This document shows positions 31,395 to 41,160 of a DNA stretch of 64,000 nucleotides, in pieces. How positions within the stretch are numbered: position 1 is the stretch's first letter; each line of letters opens with the position of its first letter. The DNA is from Paracrocinitomix mangrovi (GTDB lineage Bacteria > Bacteroidota > Bacteroidia > Flavobacteriales_D > Crocinitomicaceae): NCBI RefSeq assembly GCF_019740355.2, contig NZ_CP091819.1, positions 2,046,001-2,110,000 of the forward strand. The letters run 5' to 3'. Below the pieces are notes generated by a model. That model made no database searches. It saw nothing but the letters and a program-made list of their open reading frames with translations, and was not told the DNA's origin. The position numbers and the translations under genes were made by a program.

Positions 31395-31482
31395 ACTTTT
31401 AGCCGATAACCCGTAGATCAGATAATTACTTGGACGGTTCCCATTCAAACATTAACTTTACCCAAACACTAACCCAAAAACA

Positions 31483-31908
31483 ATGGCTGTCGAAAAAGAA
31501 GAACTACAATCTATTGTCGCCAAAATTGAATCTAATAACTTAAAAAGTGAAGCGTATTTTGCCATATATGATTTTGGTGGAACAGAAGAGTGTTATATAT
31601 ACGCAAACAAGCAAGGATTAGAACTTTATGCAGCTGAATTACTTAAGGCTTCATTACAGTCTGATGATGCTCATGAAAACAATGAAAAAAATATAGTTCC
31701 AATAGCACATAATGCAGAATGGATTGATGGAGAAATCATGATTCAACATGTTGAACTCCTTAAAGAAATCCGTGAAAAAATTAAAGTAGAAAAACCTAAA
31801 GACTCCTTTTGGAATAAAATTCATCAATTAGGCTGTATCATTATGCTTTTAATAGTTATAGGCATTTTCGTAATAGGAATTGAAAGAGTGATTAATTGGA
31901 TATTTTAA
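31483..31908 (+). CDS. Tail-anchored protein of unknown function
   Basis: 141 residues: soluble N-terminal part (AYFAIYDFGGTEECYIYANKQ) and one C-terminal membrane helix (LGCIIMLLIVIGIFVIGIER). The ATG is preceded by AACCCAAAAACA, the recurrent leader seen before many genes here. No domain is recognised. Confidence 0.65.
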   Translation: MAVEKEELQSIVAKIESNNLKSEAYFAIYDFGGTEECYIYANKQGLELYAAELLKASLQSDDAHENNEKNIVPIAHNAEWIDGEIMIQHVELLKEIREKIKVEKPKDSFWNKIHQLGCIIMLLIVIGIFVIGIERVINWIF

Positions 31909-32051
31909 AGCTATGGCAATTTATCAATACAATATACTACTCGTCCCAAAAAGTCCAGAACTCATGAATTATAATTTCGAGAATTATGGTAGATAATTTT
32001 AACCTTAAGAAATAGACTTCGTCCTTATCCCCCAAACGAATTAATCCCCAA

Positions 32052-32849
32052 TCACAAAGCAAATCTGCAATAAAACACAGGTGTTATTCTTGAAAAACCA
32101 ATTTTTTGATCTTTGTTGTTAACCTTAAAATCCCATTCGCTATCCGGGAACATCCATCCATCTGTCCAATCTTCTTTGCCAACTCTGTGATCTTTTTCTA
32201 TGAAAATAAAATGCATCAAATAATTCTGCAGTGAAAATCCCAAACTGAAATTATCGCCTAATTGGTACTCTAAATTTAACTCTGCAACAAGTCCATATCC
32301 AAACCCACCTGCAGATGTCACTCTTTCAGTAATTGTACGTTCATATTGCAGCTGTCCGTCATACAAATACTCAAAATGTATGTACCAATCTTGATAACCC
32401 TTCCCGATTCTTTGAACTGACATACCAACGCCACCACCAAGCGACAAATTACCTAATTGATAATTGCTGCCAATCATGTAATTTAAACCATAGTTAAATT
32501 GATTGTACCTAGTCCAAGATGTATCATTATAACCGCCTCCATAACCGTCATCAATTACTAAATCGCCATAATACTCTTGAATGTATCTATGTCCTCCAAT
32601 GAATTGTACTTGATGAAAATAATCCTCCTTGTCAAATTGATAAGACAAGTTCAGTCCATAATTATAATAAGTTCGTGAATCATGCAAGGGTTGAAAGGTA
32701 TTCTCCTCAATAATCAGGTGGTCATCATTCATAAATTTTCCTAGTGAATTGTAATAAGGAAACATTGTGATTCCGGCTGTCACGGAATGTTGCGCCCTTG
32801 AAATCAAACTGCATGAAATCAGGGCACACAAGAAAATAGTTTTGGGCAT
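32052..32849 (-). CDS. Predicted outer-membrane beta-barrel protein
   Basis: 265 residues: signal peptide (LCALISCSLISRAQ), then alternating strands rich in Tyr and Gly (YYNYGLNLSYQF, FNYGLNYMIGSNYQL, LNLEYQLGDNFSLGFSLQNY) and a C-terminal strand ending in Leu (PVFYCRFAL). This suggests an 8- to 10-stranded barrel of unknown function. Confidence 0.7.
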   Translation of the reverse strand: MPKTIFLCALISCSLISRAQHSVTAGITMFPYYNSLGKFMNDDHLIIEENTFQPLHDSRTYYNYGLNLSYQFDKEDYFHQVQFIGGHRYIQEYYGDLVIDDGYGGGYNDTSWTRYNQFNYGLNYMIGSNYQLGNLSLGGGVGMSVQRIGKGYQDWYIHFEYLYDGQLQYERTITERVTSAGGFGYGLVAELNLEYQLGDNFSLGFSLQNYLMHFIFIEKDHRVGKEDWTDGWMFPDSEWDFKVNNKDQKIGFSRITPVFYCRFAL

Positions 32850-33045
32850 AATGTGTTCTTTTTAACTATTACGAAAATATTACACATTTGGTTGATATCC
32901 AACACCTAAGATCAAATCAAAAAATCTGTTTTCACAACAAATCAATCGAATTAATCCCCAATCAATTCAAATATTTTTGAGGGGTAGAAGATGTTTCGTA
33001 AAACATTAACTTTAGGGAAACGATTTCATTCAACACCCAAAACAG

Positions 33046-33708
33046 ATGCGTATCATCCTTTACCTATTATTGCTCACACCTATTTTTACTTTTGGACAAA
33101 ATCAAAAATACGTCTATACTGATTCAGTCAAAGGTGTTTTAGAATTGTCAAAAGAAAGTTCAGTATCTTCTGCATACGCCTCAATTTTATATCTGGGAGA
33201 CAAAACAGATACCATTCAGCTTCTAAGAAGACACAAAGGATTTCAGAGTGTCAAACTAACAGAACATGTAAGTAATGAACTTGACAAAGGGCAAATCAGC
33301 ATTTACGTAGATACTTCTCAATACATTAGAGGAAGTCAAGAAAAAAGATGGATAGATAAAACAGATACAACTGTTATGAACTACCCAATGGCTTATCCTG
33401 TAGTGATAGAAAACATTTCAAATGACACCGTATATGTTGCTTATAATGACATTATACCGATAAAATTGGAGGCCAAGGATGAAAATGGATTTTGGAGACC
33501 AATTGAAGAAAAAAATATGTACTTATGCGGTTTTGGGATGACAATTCCGTATTTGCTCCCAAATCAAATAGCAGTAACTTATTGCCGAGTATTTGAAGGT
33601 GATTTTCAAACAAAATTGAGACTTTCTTACACTTTGAACAATGAATTATATTCAAATGAGTTTACAGGCTACATTAACAAAGATCAATTCAATAAAAATA
33701 AAAGTTAG
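33046..33708 (+). CDS. Secreted protein of unknown function
   Basis: 220 residues with a signal peptide (ILYLLLLTPIFTFGQ). The mature part includes VVIENISNDTVYVAYNDI and YLLPNQIAVTYCRVFEG, suggesting Ig-like beta sandwiches. The start is preceded by the ACACCCAAAACAG leader. Confidence 0.68.
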   Translation: MRIILYLLLLTPIFTFGQNQKYVYTDSVKGVLELSKESSVSSAYASILYLGDKTDTIQLLRRHKGFQSVKLTEHVSNELDKGQISIYVDTSQYIRGSQEKRWIDKTDTTVMNYPMAYPVVIENISNDTVYVAYNDIIPIKLEAKDENGFWRPIEEKNMYLCGFGMTIPYLLPNQIAVTYCRVFEGDFQTKLRLSYTLNNELYSNEFTGYINKDQFNKNKS

Positions 33709-33732
33709 TAGGTAGATCAAAACCCAAAACAA

Positions 33733-34170
33733 ATGCGCATTATCACAACCCTAACACTTTCAATTCTCCTCATATCCTGCAGCAATACTACACCCATTAC
33801 AGCTGATGAAATTGTCATTGAAAAAACAGACAAACATCCACTTCTCAGTGATCATGGCAGAATACTAAAAACAATAACTACAGATGGAGAGCTAATAGAT
33901 GAAATGGAAATTTATACTGATCCGGGAATTGGTTGTAAAGCCTATCTTTTTGCCAATGGAGATGATTTTACTATGATTGATTGCAACGGCCAATGGTATG
34001 CTATCACAAAAGCAAACGGATCTATTGAAAAAGGTGATTGGAACTGGATGAAAGAACCTCCCGGCGATTGCATCTCTGTATATACAAGAACTGCTTCAAT
34101 TCAATATAAAAGTACAGCCTGCGATACCTTTTCATTGGAAGGAATTTATAAGTTTAAAGATCCTGGATAA
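33733..34170 (+). CDS. Lipoprotein of unknown function
   Basis: 145 residues with a lipoprotein signal (LTLSILLISCSNTT). Four Cys residues in the mature part may form disulfides. The leader AAACCCAAAACAA precedes the ATG. It lies 24 bases after the preceding secreted-protein gene. Confidence 0.65.
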   Translation: MRIITTLTLSILLISCSNTTPITADEIVIEKTDKHPLLSDHGRILKTITTDGELIDEMEIYTDPGIGCKAYLFANGDDFTMIDCNGQWYAITKANGSIEKGDWNWMKEPPGDCISVYTRTASIQYKSTACDTFSLEGIYKFKDPG

Positions 34171-34181
34171 TTTACACAGAT

Positions 34182-34325
34182 TTGAAATCCCTCATCACAA
34201 AATACAAATACTACCTCATTGGAATAATTGGTGTCCTGCTTGTTATCTGGATTTCACTTAACATCAGAACAAAAGTTATTGTTGACAAAGTGGAAGTTGG
34301 CACTGAAATCATTCAAGTGGATTAA
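34182..34325 (+). CDS. 47-residue membrane protein
   Basis: A TTG start gives MKSLITKYKYYLIGIIGVLL, one membrane helix after a basic N-terminus, then a short tail ending EIIQVD. It lies between a lipoprotein gene and the MOSC gene, 11 and 8 bases away, which supports a real small gene in the same transcript. Its role is unknown. Confidence 0.45.
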   Translation: MKSLITKYKYYLIGIIGVLLVIWISLNIRTKVIVDKVEVGTEIIQVD

Positions 34326-34333
34326 GTATAACC

Positions 34334-34879
34334 ATGAACAAAGCAAAAGTAGTATCCGTTAACAAAAGTGAAACACACAATTTCAGCAAAGAGGTTTGTT
34401 CAAAAATCACTCTTATAAAAGGATTAGGCGTTGAGGGTGACGCACACATGGGCAGCACAGTCAAACACCGATCAAGAGTGAAGCAAGATCCTAATCAACC
34501 CAATTTAAGACAAGTTCATCTGATACATGCTGAGTTGTTTGATGAGTTAAAAAGCAAAGGTTTTAACATCAGCGCAGGAGACATTGGCGAAAACATTACA
34601 ACACATGGAATTGACCTCTTGAATTTACCAAAGGATACTCTTTTAACTATTGGTAAATCAGCCAGAATACAAATCACCGGCCTTCGCAACCCATGTCATC
34701 AACTTGACCTAAAACAAAACGGATTAATGAAAGCAGTTTTAGATACTGATGAAAAGGGCAATCTCATTAGAAAAGCCGGTATTATGGGAATTGTGGTAGA
34801 AGGCGGAGAAATACAAGCTGGTGATGAAATAACTATTGAATTACCTGAAAAACCATTTGTCAAATTAGAGCGGGTTTAA
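34334..34879 (+). CDS. MOSC-domain protein
   Basis: 181 residues covering one MOSC domain: GLGVEGDAHMGS near residue 31, RQVHLIHAELFDEL, SAGDIGENITTHGIDL and the conserved Cys in TGLRNPCHQLD near residue 121. Family knowledge: MOSC proteins (as in molybdenum-cofactor sulfurase C-termini and YiiM) bind sulfur or molybdenum cofactor and act on N-hydroxylated substrates. No molybdopterin genes lie nearby. Confidence 0.88.
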   Translation: MNKAKVVSVNKSETHNFSKEVCSKITLIKGLGVEGDAHMGSTVKHRSRVKQDPNQPNLRQVHLIHAELFDELKSKGFNISAGDIGENITTHGIDLLNLPKDTLLTIGKSARIQITGLRNPCHQLDLKQNGLMKAVLDTDEKGNLIRKAGIMGIVVEGGEIQAGDEITIELPEKPFVKLERV

Positions 34880-34943
34880 CAGATTTGAAAAGGGAACTGC
34901 ATTAAAGTTCATTTTTTATTAGCTTAGACAAAACCCAAAACAG

Positions 34944-35537
34944 ATGAAGTATTTTATTATCATTATTGGCCTACTTTTTATCTCAAGTTGTGCTGACAAC
35001 AATCCATACAACTGTGAAATGGATGAGCAAGTTTTACACTTCAACGACAGCATACTTGAAATTCCGGATATAATTGATCATTACGTTGATGTTATGATAG
35101 ATTATAACGAAGCTGATTTACGCAATTCTGCAACAAAATCGTTTAGACTCACCATTCATTATTCATTTGAGAGAAAAACATGGATATATACCTTAGTGCA
35201 AACGGATAAGGGTGCAAATCTCACTGTCAAAAAATACTATACTGATGATTACAAAGAATCTAAGGGCATCAATGATACCATAGTCACTAGAGATTTAGGA
35301 ACGGACAAATGGTTAGAAATTGAAAAAGCTTTTGATGCCAATTGTTTTTGGACATTAAAAACTACAGAAGCTGAAAGGGGTTTGGATGGAAGAACCTGCA
35401 TTTTGGAAGCATTTGATCCTGATGCTACAAATCCTGTATACAGAGAATACTTCATTGCCAGTAGATGGTCACCTGAAAGAGGTACGCAATTCTACAATAT
35501 ATGCCACGCCATTGAAGAATTGGAATCAAATGAATGA
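34944..35537 (+). CDS. Lipoprotein of unknown function
   Basis: 197 residues with a lipoprotein signal (IIIIGLLFISSCADNN). The mature part includes an acidic N-terminal stretch and TCILEAFDPDATNPVYREYF. The leader AAACCCAAAACAG precedes the ATG. Its stop overlaps the start of the next gene by eight bases, indicating translational coupling. Confidence 0.68.
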   Translation: MKYFIIIIGLLFISSCADNNPYNCEMDEQVLHFNDSILEIPDIIDHYVDVMIDYNEADLRNSATKSFRLTIHYSFERKTWIYTLVQTDKGANLTVKKYYTDDYKESKGINDTIVTRDLGTDKWLEIEKAFDANCFWTLKTTEAERGLDGRTCILEAFDPDATNPVYREYFIASRWSPERGTQFYNICHAIEELESNE

Positions 35538-35922
35538 AACTATTAGAAAAATAGGATTAGCGTTTACCGTATCAACACTTGGATATATTTTATGGTGTAT
35601 GATCATGATCATTGAATCTGTGATGTACAGAGGCACTCCTCCATTTTACGTATTCATTTTATTTGCAATCTACATCATTCCTATTTGCACTTTTACTTTA
35701 CTGATAATTGGAAATTCTGCTCTTAAAAATGTGGGTAAAAATCATCCATGCATCATAAAAGCAATTCTGATTATTTCAATAAGTTCAATGCCAATTACAA
35801 TCATCTTATCCTTGATGGATGCACATCCGGATATATTGTTTTTACTACCAACAATAGGAGTTATTGCAACATCCATTTTAACTCATCAGTTGTTTTTATT
35901 TAAGTTGGAAGAACCCAAATAA
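35530..35922 (+). CDS. Four-helix membrane protein of unknown function
   Basis: The ATG at 35530 gives 130 residues; the frame extends further upstream but only inside the previous gene. Four hydrophobic helices are visible (GLAFTVSTLGYILWCMIMII, FYVFILFAIYIIPICTF, AILIISISSMPITIILSL, FLLPTIGVIATSIL). Coupled to the upstream lipoprotein by an overlap. No family is recognised. Confidence 0.65.
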   Translation: MNETIRKIGLAFTVSTLGYILWCMIMIIESVMYRGTPPFYVFILFAIYIIPICTFTLLIIGNSALKNVGKNHPCIIKAILIISISSMPITIILSLMDAHPDILFLLPTIGVIATSILTHQLFLFKLEEPK

Positions 35923-35948
35923 TTACTAGCTTAGAACAAATCAATCCT

Positions 35949-36467
35949 ATGAAAACACTCTTTTACACATTACTCTTTGTCCTTTCAACCTCCTCTTTTG
36001 CGCAAACCACTTACAAGGAAATTGATGCTGATTTTACGGGCCTTTATGATTTAAACAAAAACGTCATCACTAAAAAGTTGGCCAAAGAAACCTGGATAGC
36101 CCTGGGTAAACCAAGCAAAAAAGGCATGGAATTTATTGCCAACAAATCCGGTGGTTATATATTGGTAGGTTTGGCTAAAAAAGGGAGCAATCGTGATGTG
36201 GCATCTGCCATTTATAAAGGCAGTAAAATTGTTCAGTTAGATTGGTCCACACCTTTATTAAAGGAAGAAACCATCAAAAAATGCAGAAATGTTGCCCTGG
36301 AAAATGGTTTAGATAAAAATGATGCAGAGTACAGCCTTTTTAAGTTTGATCAAAATGGAGTAATCTGGTATTCATTAGGTGGCATGTTTACGGATGGTGG
36401 TTACTACTTTTTAACCATTGACAAGGACTTTAAAATGATTGAAAAAGAAGCATTTTATCAAGAGTAA
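35949..36467 (+). CDS. Secreted protein of unknown function
   Basis: 172 residues with a signal peptide (LFYTLLFVLSTSSFAQ). The mature part is basic and ends in a WYSLGGMFTDGGYYFLTID segment. An upstream TAGCTTAG box about 15 bases before the start may be a -7 element. Confidence 0.65.
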   Translation: MKTLFYTLLFVLSTSSFAQTTYKEIDADFTGLYDLNKNVITKKLAKETWIALGKPSKKGMEFIANKSGGYILVGLAKKGSNRDVASAIYKGSKIVQLDWSTPLLKEETIKKCRNVALENGLDKNDAEYSLFKFDQNGVIWYSLGGMFTDGGYYFLTIDKDFKMIEKEAFYQE

Positions 36468-36484
36468 ATGATTAACCCAAAACA

Positions 36485-37186
36485 ATGAAATCAAAACTAT
36501 TACTACTTACCATCCTAATATCCTTTGGTGCGCAAAGTCAAGACACAATTTCTTTTCAAAGTTATGCTAGTGTACATTTTGGTTTGGCATTCGCTAACGA
36601 TTTTACGGATATGAATGCCGTTTTGGAAAATAATAACGTAGCTCCAATAATAAATGGTGGCTCGAATTTGGGAATTGAATATGCAACACAAATCAAACGT
36701 TCAAACATAAGTATTTGCTTAAATACGGTAACCTTAAGAAACACCGCCTCACTACCACAAACGGTATTTTCAATATCACATACGGCAATTTCTTTAAACT
36801 ATGGATTTGATCTGATAGGAAAGAAAAAAAATGTTCGTCTTGAACCCTACCTAGGACTGGGAATATCAAGTGTAAGTATGGGCGTACGGAGTCATGATTC
36901 AACGGTCACTCTGAGTCAGGTAGCACAAGGAGCACAAGATTATTATGGAGACAATGCAAGCTTAGGTTTCATCTCTGAATATGGATTGAGATTTGACTTT
37001 TATCCAAAAAAAATGAAATACAAATTTGGGTTTTATGCCTTTACTAATTACCAACTACATCATAACAAGCACGAATGGAATACTGAAGGCTTGCTTCTCA
37101 ATAAAATATCAAAATTAAATACCGGAATAGGGCTAAGAGCAAATATCACTTCCATAGTTAGACGTAGAAAGATTGAAGTTCATTGA
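36485..37186 (+). CDS. Predicted outer-membrane beta-barrel protein
   Basis: 233 residues: signal peptide (LLLLTILISFGAQSQ) and repeated amphipathic strands (HFGLAFANDF, LNYGFDLIGKKKNVRLEPYLGLGISS, YGLRFDFYPKKMKYKFGFYAF). The end (RANITSIVRRRKIEVH) lacks the typical terminal aromatic. The leader TAACCCAAAACA lies directly before the ATG. Confidence 0.68.
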   Translation: MKSKLLLLTILISFGAQSQDTISFQSYASVHFGLAFANDFTDMNAVLENNNVAPIINGGSNLGIEYATQIKRSNISICLNTVTLRNTASLPQTVFSISHTAISLNYGFDLIGKKKNVRLEPYLGLGISSVSMGVRSHDSTVTLSQVAQGAQDYYGDNASLGFISEYGLRFDFYPKKMKYKFGFYAFTNYQLHHNKHEWNTEGLLLNKISKLNTGIGLRANITSIVRRRKIEVH

Positions 37187-37191
37187 CACCC

Positions 37192-37992
37192 CTAAAAAGT
37201 CAAACAAAGCATTGAAATAAAAAGCGAATCTTCATCACAGGCAATCATGTCTGTTCCCTGAATACAAATTGGTTTTGAATTAATTGATCTGCTTACACCC
37301 TGCTCATCTAACAAACTCACTTGTGCATTGATGATGGTATTAGCCGCTATGGTACTTTGAAAATTCGGATTTGGTTTTAAGGTAAAATCATAATGAAATT
37401 TTTCCTGAATACTGTCCACATGATTGGGCCAAACTGTTTTGCTCCAACTGTTACTATTTACATACTCACTTGCTAAATATCCATCTGCATCACGGTAGGT
37501 TACAATCAAAGCTGAATCGGGTGGAGTTTCACTTAAATCAAAAGCATAGGTGTAGCCACAAGTAGTAAAATTATCCGCCCTTGAGTACATAAAATTGCTT
37601 CCATTTCTGGTCAAAGACAATGAATCAGCCGTAAAGTAATTGATGTAATAATCTGAGACACCTCCTCCTGGCGCTCCTGTTACGCGGATATAATCTTCGT
37701 ACAGCACCCAACCATGATAATCAATTGAGCTATTACAGTTGTACAAAATCCCTTGTAATTTATATGCGTCACTGGAAAATTTTGACTCTTCTTCTAAAAA
37801 AGTGCAGGTACAATATTCAGGATCATTGTAAAAATTACCATTGTAGTGTTTGATATTTGAGGAGTCAACTTCCACACGTTCCAGGAACCATTTGCCCAGT
37901 AAATCTGAATAATCCACACCCGGTGACATCTCATCTTTTCGGCAACTGAACAGTGCCAAAGACAAAACTGCTAACTGTAATACCTTTTTCAT
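37192..37992 (-). CDS. Lipoprotein of unknown function
   Basis: Starting at 37992 (MKKVLQLAVLSLALFSCRKD) gives 266 residues and a clear lipobox; a longer frame adds 30 residues before the signal and is rejected. It contains a GKWFLERVEVDSS stretch like other lipocalin-type lipoproteins and a C-terminal part with several Cys. It is convergent with the barrel gene. Confidence 0.68.
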   Translation of the reverse strand: MKKVLQLAVLSLALFSCRKDEMSPGVDYSDLLGKWFLERVEVDSSNIKHYNGNFYNDPEYCTCTFLEEESKFSSDAYKLQGILYNCNSSIDYHGWVLYEDYIRVTGAPGGGVSDYYINYFTADSLSLTRNGSNFMYSRADNFTTCGYTYAFDLSETPPDSALIVTYRDADGYLASEYVNSNSWSKTVWPNHVDSIQEKFHYDFTLKPNPNFQSTIAANTIINAQVSLLDEQGVSRSINSKPICIQGTDMIACDEDSLFISMLCLTF

Positions 37993-38081
37993 CCCACTTA
38001 AAAGTAAGACATTCAGAAAGATAAATAAATGACGTTTGTCAATATGTGTGCTAAGTATTATTTTTAGCAAAACCCAAAACA

Positions 38082-38555
38082 ATGAAACAGCTAGTCACAG
38101 ATTTACTGCGCAATCATCCAAACTTTCTAGACAAAAATTCGGAAGTCAATGACGCACAATTTGAGGATAGCGAATGTCGGCTTACCATTCGATCTAAAAA
38201 GATCAGTAAAAGAAAAATCGAACTAAATATTGAATTTCAATTTAAGGGTAGATATTATGACTATCCTTACTACAAGCTTAAAAAAGGAATAATGATTTTG
38301 CCAGTTCGTGGAGCTATCATATTTCATAATATTTTATCATCCAGAGGTAAACAAAGTAAAGTGTCTGACAAGATGCTTCAATATGATGAGATTGAATATC
38401 TTTTAAATTTTAGAGGATGTGTTTTAAGTTATTCAGATGGTAAATTAAGTTATTCCGCTATTCTCAAAAACAAGCGATTGCCAGAAATACAATATATTTC
38501 ATCAAGCCTTGCCGGAATTGCAGATAAAATTTCAAGGGCGATAAGGACCGTATGA
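38082..38555 (+). CDS. Cytoplasmic protein of unknown function
   Basis: 157 residues without signal or membrane helix, basic overall (RSKKISKRKIELNIEFQFKG). No domain is recognised. The leader AAACCCAAAACA precedes the ATG. It overlaps the next gene by four bases (ATGA), so the pair is translationally coupled. Confidence 0.6.
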   Translation: MKQLVTDLLRNHPNFLDKNSEVNDAQFEDSECRLTIRSKKISKRKIELNIEFQFKGRYYDYPYYKLKKGIMILPVRGAIIFHNILSSRGKQSKVSDKMLQYDEIEYLLNFRGCVLSYSDGKLSYSAILKNKRLPEIQYISSSLAGIADKISRAIRTV

Positions 38556-38761
38556 CCAAACAAATCCTCTATATCAACTTCATGCTCATTTCCATTGTTG
38601 CTTGTAATAATGAGCAGGAAAATGACGAACAATATTCAATAGAAGAAAATAATCCTACTGAATTAGGAGAATTAGAGAATTACATTGAACCAATGGTGGA
38701 TACGCTTGCCCATCCGACGGATACTTTTAGTGGAACCATTCCACCAGCTGTTGATAATTAA
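38552..38761 (+). CDS. Small acidic lipoprotein
   Basis: 69 residues with a lipoprotein signal (INFMLISIVACNNEQ) and a highly acidic, Pro/Thr-rich mature part without apparent fold. It is coupled to the preceding gene by an ATGA overlap. Confidence 0.6.
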   Translation: MTKQILYINFMLISIVACNNEQENDEQYSIEENNPTELGELENYIEPMVDTLAHPTDTFSGTIPPAVDN

Positions 38762-38827
38762 TTGTATTCATAAGTTTTTGGAATTTTTAGGTGATGTTAT
38801 ACTTTTGCAGCACCTAAAACTTTTACT

Positions 38828-39826
38828 ATGGAAAAGATAGCCTTACTGTTTATCTTATTTTTTTACTGTCAATTAAGTACTGCTCAAGGACCTCCTGATA
38901 AATATATTCAATTGAGAGATGAAGCAGCTGCGCTATACAAAAAAGGTGAATATAAGGCTTCAGCTTACAAATACGAAGAAGCTTTTAACAGCTGGGATGG
39001 CAGGAGCATAGATAACGACCTCTACAATGCTTCTTGTTCATACGCGCTAGCAGGTATAAAAGACTCAGCATTTAAACACCTTAACCATTTGGCGTCATTT
39101 GATTTTATCTACAACTTTGATTGGTGGACAATAGATAAAGATTTAAATAGTTTGCATGATGATCCTCGTTGGGAAGAAGTAATCAACCAGCTAAAAGCCA
39201 ATTATGAAAAATACAAGGCTGGATTTAATCAGGATTTCGTTGCATTTTTAGACAGCATTTACATTGATGATCAAACCGACCGATTATTGTATAGATCGTA
39301 TCGAGATAACTTCGGTTTAAAATCACCTCAATTTGATTCACTAAACAAGGTGATTCATTACAAAGACTCAATCAACCTTGTAAAAATTGAAGCATTTTTA
39401 GATGAACATGGCTGGCTCAGTCCTGACTCAATTAGTGAGAATGGATCTCAAACTATCTTTTTAGTAATACAACACACAAGTAATATTGAAGTACAAGTAA
39501 AACATTTACCAACAGTTCGCAAAGCAGTAGCAGATGGTTATTTGAACGGAAGTAATCTGGCCTTACTTGAAGATAGAGTTGCTTTAAAACTGGGAAAAAA
39601 GCAGCTTTACGGAACACAAATAGGTTATTTTGCAGATGAAAAAAGATCATATGTTCTTCCGGTTGAAGACCCAAAAAACATCAATAAACGAAGAGCCGAA
39701 GTTGGGTTACCCGCAATTCAAGAGTATGTTTCTATCTGGAACTTTGAATGGGATTTGAAACAATACAAAAAAGACATTAAAAAGCATCAGAAATTAAAAA
39801 AAGCTGCAAAGCGCAATGCTAAGTAG
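38828..39826 (+). CDS. Secreted TPR / DUF6624-type protein
   Basis: 332 residues: signal peptide (IALLFILFFYCQLSTAQ), a short TPR-like region (AALYKKGEYKASAYKYEEAF), then a domain with EAFLDEHGWLSPDSI, a His near residue 215, LYGTQIGYF and INKRRAEVGLPAIQEY, which fits DUF6624 as I remember it. The biochemical role of that domain is unknown. Confidence 0.7.
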   Translation: MEKIALLFILFFYCQLSTAQGPPDKYIQLRDEAAALYKKGEYKASAYKYEEAFNSWDGRSIDNDLYNASCSYALAGIKDSAFKHLNHLASFDFIYNFDWWTIDKDLNSLHDDPRWEEVINQLKANYEKYKAGFNQDFVAFLDSIYIDDQTDRLLYRSYRDNFGLKSPQFDSLNKVIHYKDSINLVKIEAFLDEHGWLSPDSISENGSQTIFLVIQHTSNIEVQVKHLPTVRKAVADGYLNGSNLALLEDRVALKLGKKQLYGTQIGYFADEKRSYVLPVEDPKNINKRRAEVGLPAIQEYVSIWNFEWDLKQYKKDIKKHQKLKKAAKRNAK

Positions 39827-39867
39827 ATTCCTTTATGGAATTCACATCCCCATAGCATCTATGGAAT

Positions 39868-40419
39868 ATGAAAATTCCAGCTATTCTTTTGATGCTATGT
39901 CTCTCACAGACAACATTTGCACAGGATACTATTGCAATCCCTACTCAAAAAGACTTTAATGATGTAAGGTGGATGTCCTTTATGGAAATAACTGAAGCGG
40001 TAGAGGCTGAGCAAAGAAAAAAAGTAGAAGCTATTTTTAAAAAATACGATTTCAGTGGTCCTGAATATGACTGTAATTATCACTTTACCTTTATGCTGGA
40101 TTTAGATTCATGCGGCAAGGTTAAAGCATGCAGAGCAGCTATCGACAACAAATGTTATCAGGGTAAATTACTTGATTTGCAAAACGAGTTTTATCAACTG
40201 TTTTTAACGGAGACAAAACCTATTGCAAATTACTGCTTGATAAATGGTAAAGATGAATTTTATACCAACGTAATTATCAGTTTTGAAATTTCATGCGATC
40301 CTGATGAAGTAATATTCTTTGAAGATGAAACATACATCAGTGCAGGAGCAATTTTCAAATATGATGGAGCAGATGGCCCTATCTACTTTAAAGGCTTTAG
40401 CTTTTATTGTGAAGAATAA
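39868..40419 (+). CDS. Secreted protein of unknown function
   Basis: 183 residues with a signal peptide (ILLMLCLSQTTFAQ). The mature part has six or seven Cys residues (DYDCNYHF, DSCGKVKACRAAIDNKCYQ, NYCLI, SCDP), suggesting disulfide bonding in the periplasm. It follows the DUF6624-type gene with a 41-base gap. Confidence 0.65.
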   Translation: MKIPAILLMLCLSQTTFAQDTIAIPTQKDFNDVRWMSFMEITEAVEAEQRKKVEAIFKKYDFSGPEYDCNYHFTFMLDLDSCGKVKACRAAIDNKCYQGKLLDLQNEFYQLFLTETKPIANYCLINGKDEFYTNVIISFEISCDPDEVIFFEDETYISAGAIFKYDGADGPIYFKGFSFYCEE

Positions 40420-40421
40420 CC

Positions 40422-41060
40422 TTACTCAGGCGTTTTATACAAATCCTCAATTGGCAATACTTCAGCACCCTCAGGAATAACAATTGTATAACTACTGATA
40501 TCAGTTTTTTGCTCAGCTACTGTTGCTGTAAAAGTTGTTATCCCTTCAACTGTTTCCACAACCATTTCCAGGGCCATTCCCGGTAACTGACTCGGCAATT
40601 CTTTTACTTCTTCAGGATTTTTGATATCCTCTGTATACCAATACACATTCTCAAATCCATCTACTATTTGAATCGCTTTTTTACACTTGTATCCTAAAAT
40701 TTTCTTTGTTTCGTTTTTGAATTCAAATGGAGCGTCATTCACATTTGTTGAGTCATCTCTTAAAGAATCTAAACTTCCCTGGTAGATCATATCGTTACCA
40801 AAAAAGGTCATAACCATTGTTACCTCATTGGCTGCCTTTTTAACTTCAGTAGTCATTTCAAATCCCATCACCAGTTTCACATATCCTCTGTCTGCACTTG
40901 AAGCAATCGTCATTGAACTTCCTTCCATTAAAAATTCCATTCCCTGATTCTCTTCAGTTTTAAATTCCGAATCAATATCATACTTTACCAATAAACCTTC
41001 TTGCGCTAAAACAACAACAGATGAAGCAACAAAGAATAAAAGAGAAACGAGCTTTTGCAT
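40422..41060 (-). CDS. Secreted GLPGLI/DUF4412-like protein
   Basis: Starting at 41060 (MQKLVSLLFFVASSVVVLAQ) gives 212 residues with a signal peptide. The order EFKNETKKILGYKCKKA, then VYWYTEDI and LPSQLPGMALEM matches the pattern of GLPGLI/DUF4412-type periplasmic proteins of this phylum, which have no known biochemical activity. Confidence 0.68.
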   Translation of the reverse strand: MQKLVSLLFFVASSVVVLAQEGLLVKYDIDSEFKTEENQGMEFLMEGSSMTIASSADRGYVKLVMGFEMTTEVKKAANEVTMVMTFFGNDMIYQGSLDSLRDDSTNVNDAPFEFKNETKKILGYKCKKAIQIVDGFENVYWYTEDIKNPEEVKELPSQLPGMALEMVVETVEGITTFTATVAEQKTDISSYTIVIPEGAEVLPIEDLYKTPE

Positions 41061-41160
41061 AACGTAAAATTTAGTGCTACAAAGATAGTTCAAAATGAGT
41101 CTGTAAGTTACAATTAACTGGTGATTTCGGCAGCCGCAAAGATAGTCCGTTGAAAATCAA

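Noticed and set aside
35386-35529. Upstream extension of the four-helix protein
   Set aside because: It lies wholly inside the preceding lipoprotein gene; the ATG at 35530 directly precedes the first helix.
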